DNA of 64,000 nucleotides from Gari tellinella (lineage: Eukaryota; Mollusca; Bivalvia; Cardiida; Psammobiidae): assembly GCA_922989275.2 (NCBI GenBank), contig OV277862.1, positions 16,721,543 to 16,785,542 of the forward strand. Reading direction: 5' to 3'. This document shows positions 1-11,518 of the stretch, in pieces. The notes under the pieces are model-generated. The model ran no database searches. It saw only the letters and a program-made list of their open reading frames with translations, and had not been told where the DNA came from. The position numbers and the translations under genes were made by a program. How positions within the stretch are numbered: position 1 is the stretch's first letter; the number at the start of each line of letters is the position of its first letter.

Positions 1-166
1 ATAAAAGTAAATTTACAGTAAATAGTTCTAATAGTACATATTCATGAGTCGACGGACTACATACATCTGAACTATTTTCTTCAGTGGAGAAATTAATTAA
101 ATAGGTAAAGGCGTATTTATGGGGCAATGAGAAAAAGGTCTTGGTCTGGCTCTGGTGTGAACATAC

Positions 167-304
167 TTATTTGGACTTAGGGAAACTGTGCTCTGGGGTG
201 GAGACAACACTTGGAGGTCTCCTGGGGTAGATTCTGCATTCTCCTGGACAGTCTTAAACAGCTTCTTGTCATTGCCAGCCATCTTACACGAATAGCTCTC
301 AATC
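167..304 (-). CDS. MAF1: MAF1 coding exon 2
   Basis: The exon begins after a ttttttcag acceptor and ends at a gtatgt donor. It encodes (R)[16 protein letters not shown] followed by a polar stretch with [11 protein letters not shown]. The open frame runs past the donor into repeat sequence ending in a stop at 97, so the last residues of that longer ORF are intron read-through. The 2-nt overhang at the donor sets the phase of the next exon, which is outside the window. [10 protein letters not shown] is diagnostic for Maf1; the serine/proline-rich tail matches the region that is phosphorylated in animal Maf1 proteins (family knowledge). Confidence 0.9.
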
Positions 305-2734
305 CTGAAAAAATAAGAATACAAAAATCAGGGATCCAGATAAGCGGGAGTTAACTGAACAAAATGGTATATGGACGATGTGAACCACCGCCGATGTGAA
401 CCACGACGATGTGAACCGATTTTCAGGACGATGTGAACCTCCCTATTGGACGATGTGAACCTATATTTTTTTCCAAAATAAAACGACCAAAGTCTTTTTA
501 TTTTTTCCTTGTATTAATTCCAAACGACCTAGATCCCAACCGCCCTGGTCAAAACGGCCCAGAACAAATTCACCCAAATCATAATAGTATTTTTATACCG
601 GAGATTTTATATAATTATTGAAAAGAAAAATTTAACTTAACAAAAACAAACGAAAAAGATGCTCATACTTAAAATTACAGATTGGCATGGAGAAATCACT
701 GTGATTTCTCCATGAGATTGGCTACCCATCAAATGCAAACATGTTATAGAGTTTTAAATTTGGTATACTATTATGAAAGAATTAATTACATGAATTAGTC
801 TGTTTGTTCATTCTGTTAAGAAGGTGTGAATATAATTGCTCCAATTAGAAATATTTACAAGCATGTTTTAACAGAAGAACAGAACAGAACAGAACAGAAC
901 AAATCTTTTATTACATCTCTAGCATACATACATGCAGTACGAGGTATTGTTATACATCAAATTGTTTATGGCACGTGACCAAATGGCGTGTTAAAGTTCA
1001 TATTATATATAAAGTTCTAATAGTAGTATGAACTAATATAATTCCAAACAATATCTTGATAAGGAGTAGATCTACTGAATTTGTATTTGTTTTTGTTCTG
1101 TTCTGTTCTTTAAGATGGAAGAACGCATATTATTGGATGGAGTAAGTAAGATCATTTAATTGGATGGATAAATGTTTGAATGCAATTTGATTGGTAATTG
1201 TATCATAATCTCTGATTGGTTTTAGCAGAGGTTAAATACCATGTACATTGCTTATCTGTTTATGTGAGTGTCTTAAAACTTTACCTAGGTGATATCGTGT
1301 ACCAAATTTCGAAAGTGATAAAGTGTTTTAGTTGTGCCGTTTAAAATTAAATATATGTGATATTTGATATTGATAAAGGGATTATTGTGCCGTGTTAATA
1401 TAAGTGATATAAGAAAGTGATTAAGTGGCAAGTGTGCGGTTGCACAAGGATGTGCGATTTGTGCATAGCTTGTGGTGAGGAAGTGAGGGAGTTGCAGCAT
1501 GCAATTGCCTGTGACATATGTACGAATAGACATAGACATAGACAAATTTTATTTTACGTCGGATAGGTTTAACAAAATAACATAAGCCCTGTAGGGCTTT
1601 TACTCCGACAAACTTAGGTAAACGAATGGCAACACAGGAACTGTAACACTGGTAAGTCTCTATTTATTTCTTGGTATCCTATATATTTTTTTGTAGATGA
1701 CTTGATAATAATCATCGTATATACATGGTTATTATAGAGATAAACAATTGCAATGTATTATGTTTAATATGTGGAAAATAATCACGTTTTCGCGAAATCT
1801 TGAAACGCTTCATATATGAAAAATAAGCGCGGGAAAAGTGACACTTGCAAAGGCAAATTAATTCAATCACCAAATTAAGGTGTATTTTCCAATAAACACG
1901 TTTTCACTAAACCCAAAATTCCAACTTTTCGGTCCTCAAATAGGTCAATGAACATTAAAAAGTATACAAAATTTCCAATTGTTACAAATAAATCTGATAT
2001 TTCATTTATAAAACTAAAAAAAAAAAGGTTCACATCGTCTTATTGGGTGGTTCACATCGTCTGCTAAATCGGTTCACATCGGCGGTGGTTCACATCGGCG
2101 GCGGTTCACATCGTCCCTAATTCAACAAAATTACCAATTAAACAATTTCTCACAGTAAACTGTAACTCACTCATTTCAGCATCAATCTCATAATCATCAT
2201 TCTTGATGGAGAGAAGTAATAATAAGAAGAAGAATGGTTGTAAAAAAGCATAATTATTTCAGCTTACCCAGTGATAATTTTAGAAATCAGATGAATAAGT
2301 CCTCGGGATGCACATTCTGTAAAACAATGAGTCCTTGAGACAAACATCGATTCCTTGAGGTGAAAACTTAACATATTATGATATCTATTATAATATCTTA
2401 GATAACTTATTTCTAGTTTTGAAGACAGGTGACTACTTAAAGCAGATTGAAAGTAAAGCAGAATGTGCCTTAAGGCACATTCTGCTTAACTTTCAACCTT
2501 CTTTAAGCTACTATTTGCTTATGAGTAATAGGTTAATAAAGGCCAAAAGCTATGGGTCCATGGGACTCACAACTTTTTAAATAATGAGTCCCTGGCAATA
2601 TTAATGAGTAAAGGACTCGGGGTGCGCAGGTTAATTTAATCACTGGCTTACCTTCCATCTATACGACAGTTCTCCATATCCACACTTAACGCTGCATTTA
2701 TAGCTTCAAATCTCGAGTTTTCTAAGAACTTCAT
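167..2734 (-). CDS. MAF1: MAF1 homolog, repressor of RNA polymerase III (5' part, two coding exons)
   Basis: Two minus-strand exons join in frame: 2652-2734 (83 nt, ATG at 2734) and 167-304 (138 nt). The product starts [18 protein letters not shown], crosses the splice at an Arg codon, and continues [17 protein letters not shown] and then a LSPPQS segment. This is the Maf1 N-terminus: the first strand/helix block, the [10 protein letters not shown] signature and the start of the linker. About 73 residues are present; animal Maf1 is usually about 250, so the core lies beyond the left edge. Maf1 is a conserved nuclear protein that binds RNA polymerase III and blocks tRNA and 5S transcription when TOR signalling falls. 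The donors are gtaagc (2651 downwards) and gtatgt (166 downwards); the acceptor is ttttttcag before 304. The intron holds a fold-back transposon. The gene is head-to-head with the SHARPIN/HOIL-1-like gene. Confidence 0.92.
686..714. repeat. 29-bp perfect palindrome flanked by 7-bp direct repeats (copy 1)
   Basis: The arms CATGGAGAAATCAC and GTGATTTCTCCATG surround a single T. The direct repeat AGATTGG occurs immediately on both sides (679-685 and 715-721), as in a target-site duplication. A near-identical palindrome with a different 7-bp duplication is at 3585-3612. Confidence 0.85.
874..1110. repeat. Inverted (AGAAC)n / (GTTCT)n microsatellite pair
   Basis: A run of about five AGAAC units (874-900) faces GTTCTGTTCTGTTCTT at 1094-1110. 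Similar short AGAAC runs occur at 9618-9635 and 37097-37113, the last followed by TATTTTATTTT, as if they were retroposon tails. Origin uncertain. Confidence 0.6.
2410..2530. mobile_element. Partial TTAA-A MITE (central hairpin)
   Basis: The central palindrome (GCAGATTGAAAGTAAAGC ... GCACATTCTGCTT) of the TTAA-A family is present without intact ends, between MAF1 exon 1 and FB1. Similar decayed fragments are at 4650-4740, 8800-8880 and 11780-11830. Confidence 0.65.
2652..2734 (-). CDS. MAF1: MAF1 coding exon 1 with start codon
   Basis: ATG at 2734-2732 opens [18 protein letters not shown] ending in ...CRIDG plus two bases of an Arg codon, then donor gtaagc. The exon is too short for simple ORF finding but matches the conserved Maf1 N-terminus residue by residue in pattern (M-K-x-L-E-N-x-x-F-E-A-I-N). 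The spliced product runs uninterrupted into exon 2. The 5' UTR and promoter would lie between 2735 and about 3340. Confidence 0.92.
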
Positions 2735-3340
2735 GGTTGTGTAGTATATCACTGCTTGTGAATATACCTGTTTTTACGCCCCTGTTCTTATCCTTTATCG
2801 TCAGTGAAAATCCCTTTCTTTGATCAATAAGCAATCTTGCAAAAACAATAGAAAAGTAAAAACTGCTTCCTCTTTCCGACTTTTAACAGTGAGCTCGATT
2901 AAGACATATAGAACTCGGTAAACTAGAGCACGGTGAAGGATTAAAAAGTTTTCTTTTACAGGAGTTCGTAAAAACAAATGAAGAGAAGGTGTCTTTGCTT
3001 GTAACACTGAAATCAAACATTGGATTTTCACACATCGCCATTGGTAATCTCAAATTAACAATCAGCTGTGATAAACACAAGTGTCAAAAAATTTGGCGGT
3101 CCCAGTAAACAGTCACTAATCAGGTTACGAATAAAAACACTCCGGTACAATCCGCCCAAATACCAGTTCCACACTTCTTACACACTCTGTATGTTCAACC
3201 GTGCGTATATAACCACTTTTAGGGAAATTATTTCCGACTAATTTGTAAGAAGTTGCTTATTCAGTAAACAATTGTGACCTTCTAGCAATTTAGGTCATTA
3301 CCCACAATTCCCTCAATGTCTTTCCGGATAAAATGATAAA
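2735..3340. other. MAF1 upstream region, no confident gene
   Basis: This is the non-repetitive stretch just upstream of the MAF1 start codon, so it should hold the 5' UTR and promoter. Minus-strand ORFs of 65 and 76 codons here resemble nothing I know. A TATATAA-like string is at 3206-3212. The MULE-like element begins at 3351 and pushes the divergent partner gene about 32 kb away. Confidence 0.5.
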
Positions 3341-3584
3341 CCGCACAATTCGGTCCATGGAAATACCCCATACGACTGGCACACTACTGGCATACTACTG
3401 GCATACTACCGAGAGCCTGCCCATACGAGTTGAATCTATACTGTAGGGCCATTTTTATGTGTATTGTTCTATCTTACATAATAAATATGATTATTATGAA
3501 TATATTCCAAAAGTTTTTTTTAATTAATTACCATTATTAGTCATGTAATATCGATATTTCGCAATAACATCCCATACGAGCAAA

Positions 3585-3612
3585 CATGGAGAAATCACAG
3601 ATTTTCTCCATG
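3585..3612. repeat. 28-bp palindrome flanked by 7-bp direct repeats (copy 2)
   Basis: CATGGAGAAATCAC, then AG, then ATTTTCTCCATG. It is bounded by GAGCAAA at 3578-3584 and again at 3613-3619. The matching place in the other inverted arm (7345-7375 read on the minus strand) and in a left-arm repeat unit (3930-3950) has a single uninterrupted GAGTAAATGA, which is an empty-site control. Confidence 0.85.
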
Positions 3613-5940
3613 GAGCAAATGACCATGGATATGAACCAGGGTCCAATACGAGTTGAATCTATACCGTAGATCCATTTATAGGGGTATTATTCTATTATAC
3701 ATATAAAATATGATCATTATGAAGATATTCCAAGAGGTTTTTTTTTTAGTTAAATCCCATTATTAAAAAAACTACATACGAGTTGAATCTACACCATTAG
3801 TGCCATTTATAGGGGTATTAATCAATCATACATAATAAATATGATCATTATGAAGATATGCCAAGAGGGTTTTTTAAAAAAATAAATCCCATTATTAATC
3901 CTATAATATCGATAATTCCAAATTGTATCCCATACGAGTAAATGATCATATGGACCAGGGTCCAATACGAGTTGAATCTACACTATAAAGATCATTTATA
4001 TGGCTAATATTCGCTCAGAAACAATAAATATCATGGTTGAGTTGAAGTCCATGTTACCATTTTAAATGCACAAACTATTCGTAAGGTATGGAAAACACAA
4101 ATAAATTCACAATTAATAGAAACTATTTTAATATATAGTTAACTGAATGTTGACAACAAAAACGACAATAAACACAATAATAACTTTAATCCAGAATAGA
4201 ATCATTTTGGTGTATGTGCAGATCAGATTTTTACGATAAGGATACATACTATTCAATAAATAATGTGAGGTACGGTCCTTTTTTTGATGATCAATTATAC
4301 TCGATAATCACCTATAAAGAGTGAAGGGTGTCATGCCGAGACCGTTAAGTACATACCACTAATCCCCTTTAACATACCGCTGGGTGATAGTCGCTTGGCT
4401 TTAATGTACCGACATTAACTGTTACCTTTTACATGTAGTGTTTGTCAACAAACGAGTTAAATCTAATGCAATTCTCAGCATTCGTAGTATATTGAATCTT
4501 TATAACAAAGATTCTTAAGAGAAGCATTTATAATAATCGAGCCAAATTGTCCCATGGATAGTCGCTAATACAGAACAGCCTTTATATGGCTATATTAAAT
4601 TTCATGATTAATTAATACAGCGATCGGTACTTTCCCCAAGAGTATCTGGTAGTTTAAAGCAGGGTGAAAGTAAATCAGAGTGTGCCTTTAGGCTTTTTAC
4701 TTTCATCATGTTTTTTGTGACCACCTGTCTTCAAAACAAGACTCAGTCTATGACTATGGTAAAGTCCATACAACTTTTATCTAAGCAGACAACATTATAC
4801 GAATATATACATGTAGTTACAATTTTACATATTATCAAACATCACATAAATAATGTTAAGCAAGAAACAAATCATACATTACATACATAATGTTAAAAAA
4901 ATAACAACGCCAACACAATTATAAGTTTATCATTTATCCTCCGACGTTTCGTTTAGGTTCATTCTTTACTTTCACCTTCCATTAAGCAATCACTGGAAAT
5001 TAGTTTAGTTGTTGTAATAAAGAGATTTGACTGTATATTATTACTGTATTATTTCCATCTTATTAATACATTTTTGTCATTTGTGTTTGAACATTAAATG
5101 CCCATTAACATGTACTTCTGCTTTGTTTCCATATTTTAAATATTTGTTCTCTTTCAGTTCAGATTCGTTCTTCATCTAATAATCAGTCTCACATAAAAAA
5201 AATAACTTGGGTTTATCGACCTCTCACAATCTTAGATAACAACGAATGTGCTTAATTACTCAGATCGTTTCGCTAAAGCATGTCATAACGGTAATCTAAT
5301 TCAGTCGCAAATTTCGTACAAAAATGACGACGTCTGCTTTCTTTATTAACAAAAAGAAGAGTTAAACAGTCCCACAATTGTTCATTTTTAATCTATTTTT
5401 TCGCAAGTAAACACTAACGGGAATGGATACAATCATATTTAAGTGTTGCCGGCGTTAAATCTAAAAGCATTTGTTGTTTTGAATACAGTAAATTGTTGAA
5501 AGCAGTAACCCGTCTTTAACTTTCACGTTGCTCATAAAAATATTGATTGCATTTGTTCTTACCATGTTGTTTACTTAACCAATTCACTCCCTTACACAAA
5601 GTTTATTGATAACTTGCAAACAGTTTGAATCATGACCAGACACATGTTCAAAATTCTTGGAAATGAATTTTATAAACAAAAGCAAACGACTATTTATAGT
5701 GACTGGGGTTATAGAACACGCGCCATTGAGAGTGTGAGGTCAATACACACATGCATTTTCATTACATTTTTTGGACAATTTTAGGTATTTTGTTTATATT
5801 TTCGGCTTTTTTTTCCTCCAAATTATGGGGCTCACGAAAGCTGGGTTCTCGCCCCGAGTCCCGATTGCATCAACTTATACACAGCATGCAACAGGCGGTA
5901 TAAGATTTGATGTGGCGGATACTTTCTTTCAAAACCCGTA

Positions 5941-6000
5941 TACTGTGTGCAATTAGCGGCACGTGCTGTTAGCAACACGTGTTAAAGCGACACGTGTTAA
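5941..6000. repeat. Cluster of CACGTG boxes
   Basis: Three CACGTG cores within 50 bp, in the repeated phrases GGCACGTGCT, AACACGTGTTAAAG and GACACGTGTTAAAG. They lie inside the MULE-like element just beyond the retrotransposon remnant. A similar CACGTGTC / CGTGTGTCG arrangement is at 9488-9520. These are E-box-type sequences, but in this position they are more likely transposon subterminal repeats. Confidence 0.45.
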
Positions 6001-6198
6001 AGGAAGTGATAGACAAACTTCAATTCGTTACTTCCAGACGATCAGTTCAGATCATTATCGGAAGGCGCTGTCAGGGAAATAGACGGAATTAGTCTGTTAA
6101 GTGCAAAATAAAAGAATAAAAGCATGAGATAAAAGATAATTTAGACAAGTAAAAGAACAGAGGTGCAAAGTTAAAAATAAAAACAATTCATGGGTAGG

Positions 6199-6828
6199 CT
6201 AGGGGTTGACCGCTCCCAGTCCACTCTTGAAAGCATCCAGACTGGGGCATGATTTCAGTTGACTTGGCAGGCTGTTCCAGTATCTTATAGTACGAGGGAA
6301 GAATGAATTCATGTGATATTGTGTCCTGGAATGGGGGATTAGGTAATTCTGGTTTCTGATAAGTGTGAGGTGGCTGTGGTCTACATAGACAAGCTGGTGC
6401 TGTATTTTGTAAAGCATTATTAAAGAGGTAAGAATTCTGCGATGGGCAAGGGTGTTCCACTCAAGGGTGATCAGCATTTGGGTGACGCTACTGGTGAAGT
6501 TGAAGTCATTAAGGACATACCTGGCAGCAGCTCGTTGGACCCCCTCAACCTTGTTTGTTAGGAAATTTTGCCAGGGATGCCACACCACAGCACAATATTC
6601 TAATTGGGGTCTGACATAGGTGGTATATGCTGCTTCTTTGACCTTGGCATTTTTTGTTTTGACATTTCTTTTTATGAACCTAAGTGTGTTTTTGGCTTTG
6701 GCTACAGTATTATTAATGTGATTTGTCCAGTTTAAGTCCTTATTTATCGTGATACCTAAATATTTAGCATTGTCAGTGGTTTTGAGTAACTTGTCATGTA
6801 GAGTATAGGGGAATTTGACTGTTGACAA
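6199..6828 (-). pseudogene. 5'-truncated non-LTR retrotransposon reverse transcriptase (C-terminal end)
   Basis: An open 209-codon minus-strand frame contains KYLGITINKDLNWTNHIN, then YTTYVRPQLEYCAVVWHPW, and near the end RTIRYWNSLP. These are typical of the region after the catalytic motifs in Jockey/CR1-like LINE reverse transcriptases. The catalytic YxDD region, endonuclease and ORF1 are missing, so this is a 5'-truncated insertion. The downstream side (6090-6190) is A-rich, as expected for a LINE 3' end. It sits inside the MULE-like element, so it inserted after that element or was carried by it. The reading frame is intact over this stretch, suggesting moderate age. Confidence 0.85.
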
Positions 6829-8105
6829 AGGTGTTAAACCTCGGCGAGATCAAGCGTAATTTATTCCATCCTTATTAAATAAAGAAAGTTTATATATGCT
6901 TTAGCTTGAATAACTCGTTCAATAATTTTATATCAAAGACCTCATAAATTATGTTGATCATAATTACTGTATGCAAAGGAATAATGTCCGGAAAGTGACC
7001 CTACAGTGTACATTTAACTCGTAGAGGGTCCGGTTTATCTGGCAATATTCGTATGGCGCTTTTATACTTTTTTGGGAAATATTGAATATAATGATAAAAA
7101 CGGGTTAACAATGAAAAAAACACTTTCTTAAACGTGTTTACAATAATAATTTATAATAGAGTGCTATGGCATTTCATACATTTTTGAGAATTTTGACACT
7201 GAATTATAAATAATGGGGTTGATCTGAAAAAATTTATAAAGCTATATGTTTATTAGGACCACGTTTTTATTTAAATTCAATATAGACTTACATCCACACA
7301 AGTTGACTTATAGTATAGATTCAACTCGTATTGGGCCCTGGTTCATATGGTCATTTACTCGTATGGGATGTTATTGCGAACTATCGATATTACATAACTA
7401 ATAATGGGATTTGATTAAAAAAAACTTTTGGAATATATTCATAATGATCGTATTTATAATGTAAGATAGAACAATACACATAAAAATGGCACTACAGTAT
7501 AGATTCAAGTCGTATGGGCAGGATCTCGGTAGTATGCCAGTAGTGTGCCAGTCGTATGGGGTATTTCCACGGACCCCGCACAATTATATCGCACCAACAA
7601 CAACAAAATCCGACACTATGGTGGTATTTTTCTGACACCTTAAAGGCTTTTAATTACAAATAGTTAGCGGAAACTTCCCTTGAAATTTTTCGTAGGGTGC
7701 CTAAATATAGCATATTGAAATATTGATGTGTGTGTTTCATGGTCATATTTTTTATTGAAAGTGCTGATTAATTGCAGATGTATTTGTTTTTGAGCTGAAA
7801 TAGTGATGTTGTTGATAAATCAGAGGTGTTTTGGGTTCTATTTGGGAACTATTTTTGGAGAACATGCGGTCAGATGTGTGAGTGTGATGCGGCAGGGGAG
7901 CCAACTTTCGTTTTGTAAATATTGATGGTGACCTTAGAAATGTGAATGCAATTCTATAGGAAACGGTAACGGGTCGTTTCGGCCTGTTTTTAGGTGTGGG
8001 TCGTTTCGGCCCATTTGGTGGGTCGTTTCGGCCTCGGCCCATTTTGGTGAGTCGTTTCGGCCTATTATTTCAGTAATTTATATTTACATATGAAGCACAA
8101 CTTCG

Positions 8106-8345
8106 TTCCCTCATCAACATACTGTAAAAACAGAGTAGACCCTGATCGTTCCCTCATCAACATACTGTAAAAACAGAGTATACACTGATTGTTCCTTCAT
8201 CAACATACTGTATACATCCTGATCGTTCCTTCATCAACATACTGTAAAAACAGAGTAGATCTATACACTGATTGTTCCTTCATCAACATACTGTATAGAT
8301 CCTGATCGTTCCTTCATCAACACACTGTGAAACAGAGGAGACCCT
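8106..8345. repeat. Tandem repeat, about 50-bp unit, six partial copies
   Basis: The phrase CGTTCCYTCATCAACATACTGT recurs six times, usually followed by AAAAACAGAGTAGA and CCTGAT. Copies alternate between full and short versions. It lies immediately inside the left array of FB2. Confidence 0.8.
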
Positions 8346-8538
8346 GATCTGATAAATTTGACATACAATATGTAGATCTAGATTTTAATTTAATTAATTT
8401 TACAGAAATAGTAATAAAATTGAATTGATGTAATGTCTTTTAAAAGCACCCTTATCCTGAATCATCATCGATTTTGCATAAAGGCACGAACCTGCAACTT
8501 AAGCAAGTATGTGTTAAGATAAATAAGTAGAGAATAGT

Positions 8539-8793
8539 TTAACTCATTCACCCATGACATTGTTAATGGACAATTCCCATATCAAATTAAGTCTAGGCGA
8601 GTTGTCTATTTTGTGTTTATTTTAACAATAAATTGCAAAATGACAAACAGTGCAGACCCTGATCAGAGGGTTCCTGAAGGAGCCCAGCTGCTCTGGCCAG
8701 GTTATTCACTGTTTGCATAGAACAAGCGTAATCTTCACAGGTGCACTGTTTGTAAATTACAATTATACTCGTCCATAGGGTTAAATGTGTTAA
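8539..8793. mobile_element. TTAA-B MITE, diverged copy
   Basis: Starts TTAACTCATT and ends at a TTAA. It contains ACAAACAGTGCAGACCCTGATCAGAGGG and the mirrored GTTATTCACTGTTTGCATAG. The central hairpin has lost perfect pairing. Confidence 0.55.
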
Positions 8794-10095
8794 CTAAGGC
8801 TGAAAGTAAAGCAAAAATGCACATTAAGGTGCGCTTCAGGTCTATATTTAAAGACAGAAACAAAGTATGGGGTACTGGATTAAAGAACTAAATACATGTA
8901 CATGTAGTATGAAGAAAAAGGTAAATCTTGTAGTAATAGAGCACAATGAAAGAAAACACGTACATGTATATGAAAATTGCAGAAACTAACTATGTCCTGT
9001 TTTGATCGTATTAAATAAATCCAGTATACTTACTATTAATATATTCTAATTAGCGTGCGTGTGGTACAAGATTGACTGTATATAATGGCACTCGTAAGTA
9101 GCATGTACGTAACACGACGACTCTTATAAATCCACAATTTGTCAAATATTGTTTTTCATCATCAAAATAATGCTAATGCTGGTTGAATTCAAATCAGAAG
9201 TCGAAATTATTGGCTTATGGTGTGGAGGTAAACGTAATTTATGAGTGATGTTTTAGAGGAGTTTAGAAGAGTTTGGTGGACATTTTTGTATATTTGAAAT
9301 AAGTATATATTACTATATAACGTTTTATTTCCCCAGTTATTTAACAATACCAACAATAATGCTGAAAAATATTTCTGATAATCAAAAAAAGCTAAAATAG
9401 TATAGAGTAATTCAAGTAAGTGCCATATCTTAGTGGATAACAAACGCGTTAATCTGTAACAGCGGGGTGTTAAAGCAATTAATCACTTGCCACGTGTCAC
9501 CACTAATCGCCGTGTGTCGGCAAAGTACGCTGTATATGAGACAGACACCCGCGTGTTGACCCTTCATTAATTGACTAACAATACAGATGTGTATCGAAAA
9601 GGTAGGCATCTGTAGCAGAACAGAACAGAACAGGCCAGCGTAAGTTTTAACAATAGTTATTAGTAAATATATTGATGTAGTTATTTGTTATGTCTTAATT
9701 GGATGCTGGGATTGAAATTAAGAAGTTTCAGGGGAAAATTGGTTCAGTTAACAGTACGCTAATAGTGACTTGAAAACGTGTTTTGTACAAACAGTGTAGA
9801 CCCAGGTCAGAGGGCTTATAAACATGCTATCAAGGTCTGCGGTGTTTGGCATTTTATGATAAACTTTATAGCTAAAAATGCAATAAAATCAACAACTGTG
9901 AAGGATTAAAAAAGATGTTGAAGCACTGCCTATTGTAACATTCTGCTAAAAAGTGTTTTGAAAGGAAATTACAAACAATATCGATAGCAGTGTCTGGCAG
10001 TTTGCACCCAGATCAGTAAAGAACGTGCTGTATGCTCAGAATCCACACTGCAAAATTTAGGATTATCGCCTACAGCGTGTTAAGAAAAATTTAAG

Positions 10096-10198
10096 TAACA
10101 GTAAAATCTCTACATTACATTCACTCAATTCTATCTTATAGAAATAAATCAATTAATTAACCTTCGTTAAAAGGTCGTAATAAAGAGGTTTTACTGTA
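10096..10198. mobile_element. Short TA-F (pogo/Tigger-like) MITE
   Basis: CAGTAAAATCTCTACATTA at the left mirrors GTCGTAATAAAGAGGTTTTACTG at the right, with TA at each end. A decayed half-copy is near 5010-5040. Confidence 0.55.
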
Positions 10199-11289
10199 TT
10201 TGACTATCATTTGATCTGTATTTTATCTATAACATCTCCTCGATGATGCCAACTGGAAACACTGTGGTAAAAAACTTTACATCAATGACTGACGTGACAG
10301 GGCGAACTAATTCTATAATATCTACTTGTCTTTACCACTCTAAAACAGTGCAAATCATCATTCTTAGGGAACACATCGCACAGATATTGTTCAAAACAAG
10401 TTTCGGACAACAGGTTTTCCCTGAAATTTGATTAAATCACATAAAAAATGAAATGGGCCGAAACGACCCACCCCCTCAAAAAGGCCGAAACGACCCAGGC
10501 CGAAACGACTCAGGCCGAAACGACGGGAGCTAGTCATTTCGTAACCGAGTCATTTCGTAACCGGTAAAATAAGTCATTTCGTAGCCGAATTTTTGGTCAT
10601 TTCGTAACCGCGCAAAACCTAAAAGTCATTTCGTAACCGATGTTTTGGTCATTTCGTAGCCGACAAAAAAGTTGAATTAGTCATTTCGTAACCACCAAAA
10701 ATTAAAAAATGAATGGCCTCAAAGAAGGCATAAGTCATTTCGTAGCCTCGGAAAATTGTTAAAGTCATTTCGTAGCCGAATATATTTTTCTTTGTTTTTT
10801 TTTTATAAATTTTTTGTGCAGTTTCCTGAACTTATTTCAACAAAAATGTACAAACATGCAAAGTTAAGAAATTATGTAAAGAGTGTAATGGGGGCCGAAT
10901 TGATTATAAACCTTGATTAATAGAATTATAATCAAGTTGTTGAATATTGTTTTAAATAGAAATAATATTACGTGTCTCTATGCAATTAAATTCATATGAG
11001 TGTTCTATTCTTTAAAATTGGAACCGACATAAATAGATATATAAAAGGTGTATAATTGATCATTAATCGCTCATTATATGTTACGCGTGTTTTAAGATGA
11101 AACCCAACACCGACACAAATTAGTTTACAGTTGGATGTTTAATTTATCGTTAATCGATCATTATATCACGAAGAGATATATTGTCCACACCTTTAATTTT
11201 TCAATAGAAGTTTTGTCTCACCTTTTGGGATTGCTTTACAGTTGGGTATTTAATTGGAGCAGCCAATTGTACATAACGTTACATTGATA

Positions 11290-11518
11290 CAGTGGAGAAA
11301 ACATTATTCTTTCCCGTTAAAACACAAATCACTAAAATGTAGAACGGACAGTTTTTTGAAAGTTCTGACTTTTCATTTGTTTCAGAGTGGCAAACAGTTT
11401 GGAGCCTGGTCAGACGCCTGATTACCCAGCGTCTTATCTGGCTCCAAACTGTTTGGAATGGAAAAAATAGTTTAAGCGTAAACACGTTTATTGGGAAAGA
11501 ATAACGTTTTCTCCACTG
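11290..11518. mobile_element. TA-flanked MITE (ACAGTGGAGAAAAC ends) inside FB3
   Basis: CAGTGGAGAAAACATTATTC at the left mirrors GAATAACGTTTTCTCCACTG at the right, with TA on both sides (mariner-type signature). Inside is a TTAA-D type hairpin (GGCAAACAGTTTGGAGCC ... GGCTCCAAACTGTTTGG). Confidence 0.7.

Larger units (their letters stand above)
366..2123. mobile_element. Fold-back element FB1 with GGACGATGTGAACC motif-array ends
   Basis: Five copies of GGACGATGTGAACC or near variants lie at 373-462. Five reverse-complement copies (GGTTCACATCGTCC) lie at 2028-2116. The motifs are separated by unequal spacers. The 8-bp sequence AACAAAAT stands outside both ends (358-365 and 2124-2131) and is the likely target duplication. 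The element sits inside MAF1 intron 1. No transposase is visible; the longest ORF is 86 codons and unrecognised, so it is non-autonomous or decayed. The interior carries (AGAAC)n tracts and a 29-bp palindrome. Confidence 0.75.
3351..7575. mobile_element. MULE-like element with long terminal inverted repeats and 10-bp TSD
   Basis: The left end (GGTCCATGGAAATACCCCAT from 3352) is the inverse of the right end (ATGGGGTATTTCCACGGACC to 7575). The two arms stay recognisably inverted for at least 250 bp, through blocks containing CATACGAGTTGAATC. The left arm repeats this block near 3425, 3650, 3778 and 3968. CCGCACAATT flanks both sides (3341-3350 and 7576-7585). Long TIRs plus a 9-10 bp duplication fit the Mutator (MULE) superfamily. 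No transposase ORF is seen, so the copy is non-autonomous. It contains a retrotransposon fragment. Confidence 0.75.

Noticed and set aside
2801..3080. Minus-strand ORFs of 65 and 76 codons upstream of MAF1 as extra coding exons
   Set aside because: They overlap each other in different frames, resemble nothing known, and MAF1's conserved N-terminus already begins at 2734.
5941..6000. CACGTG cluster as an enhancer of MAF1
   Set aside because: It lies inside a transposon and recurs in another (9488). A regulatory role cannot be supported from sequence alone.
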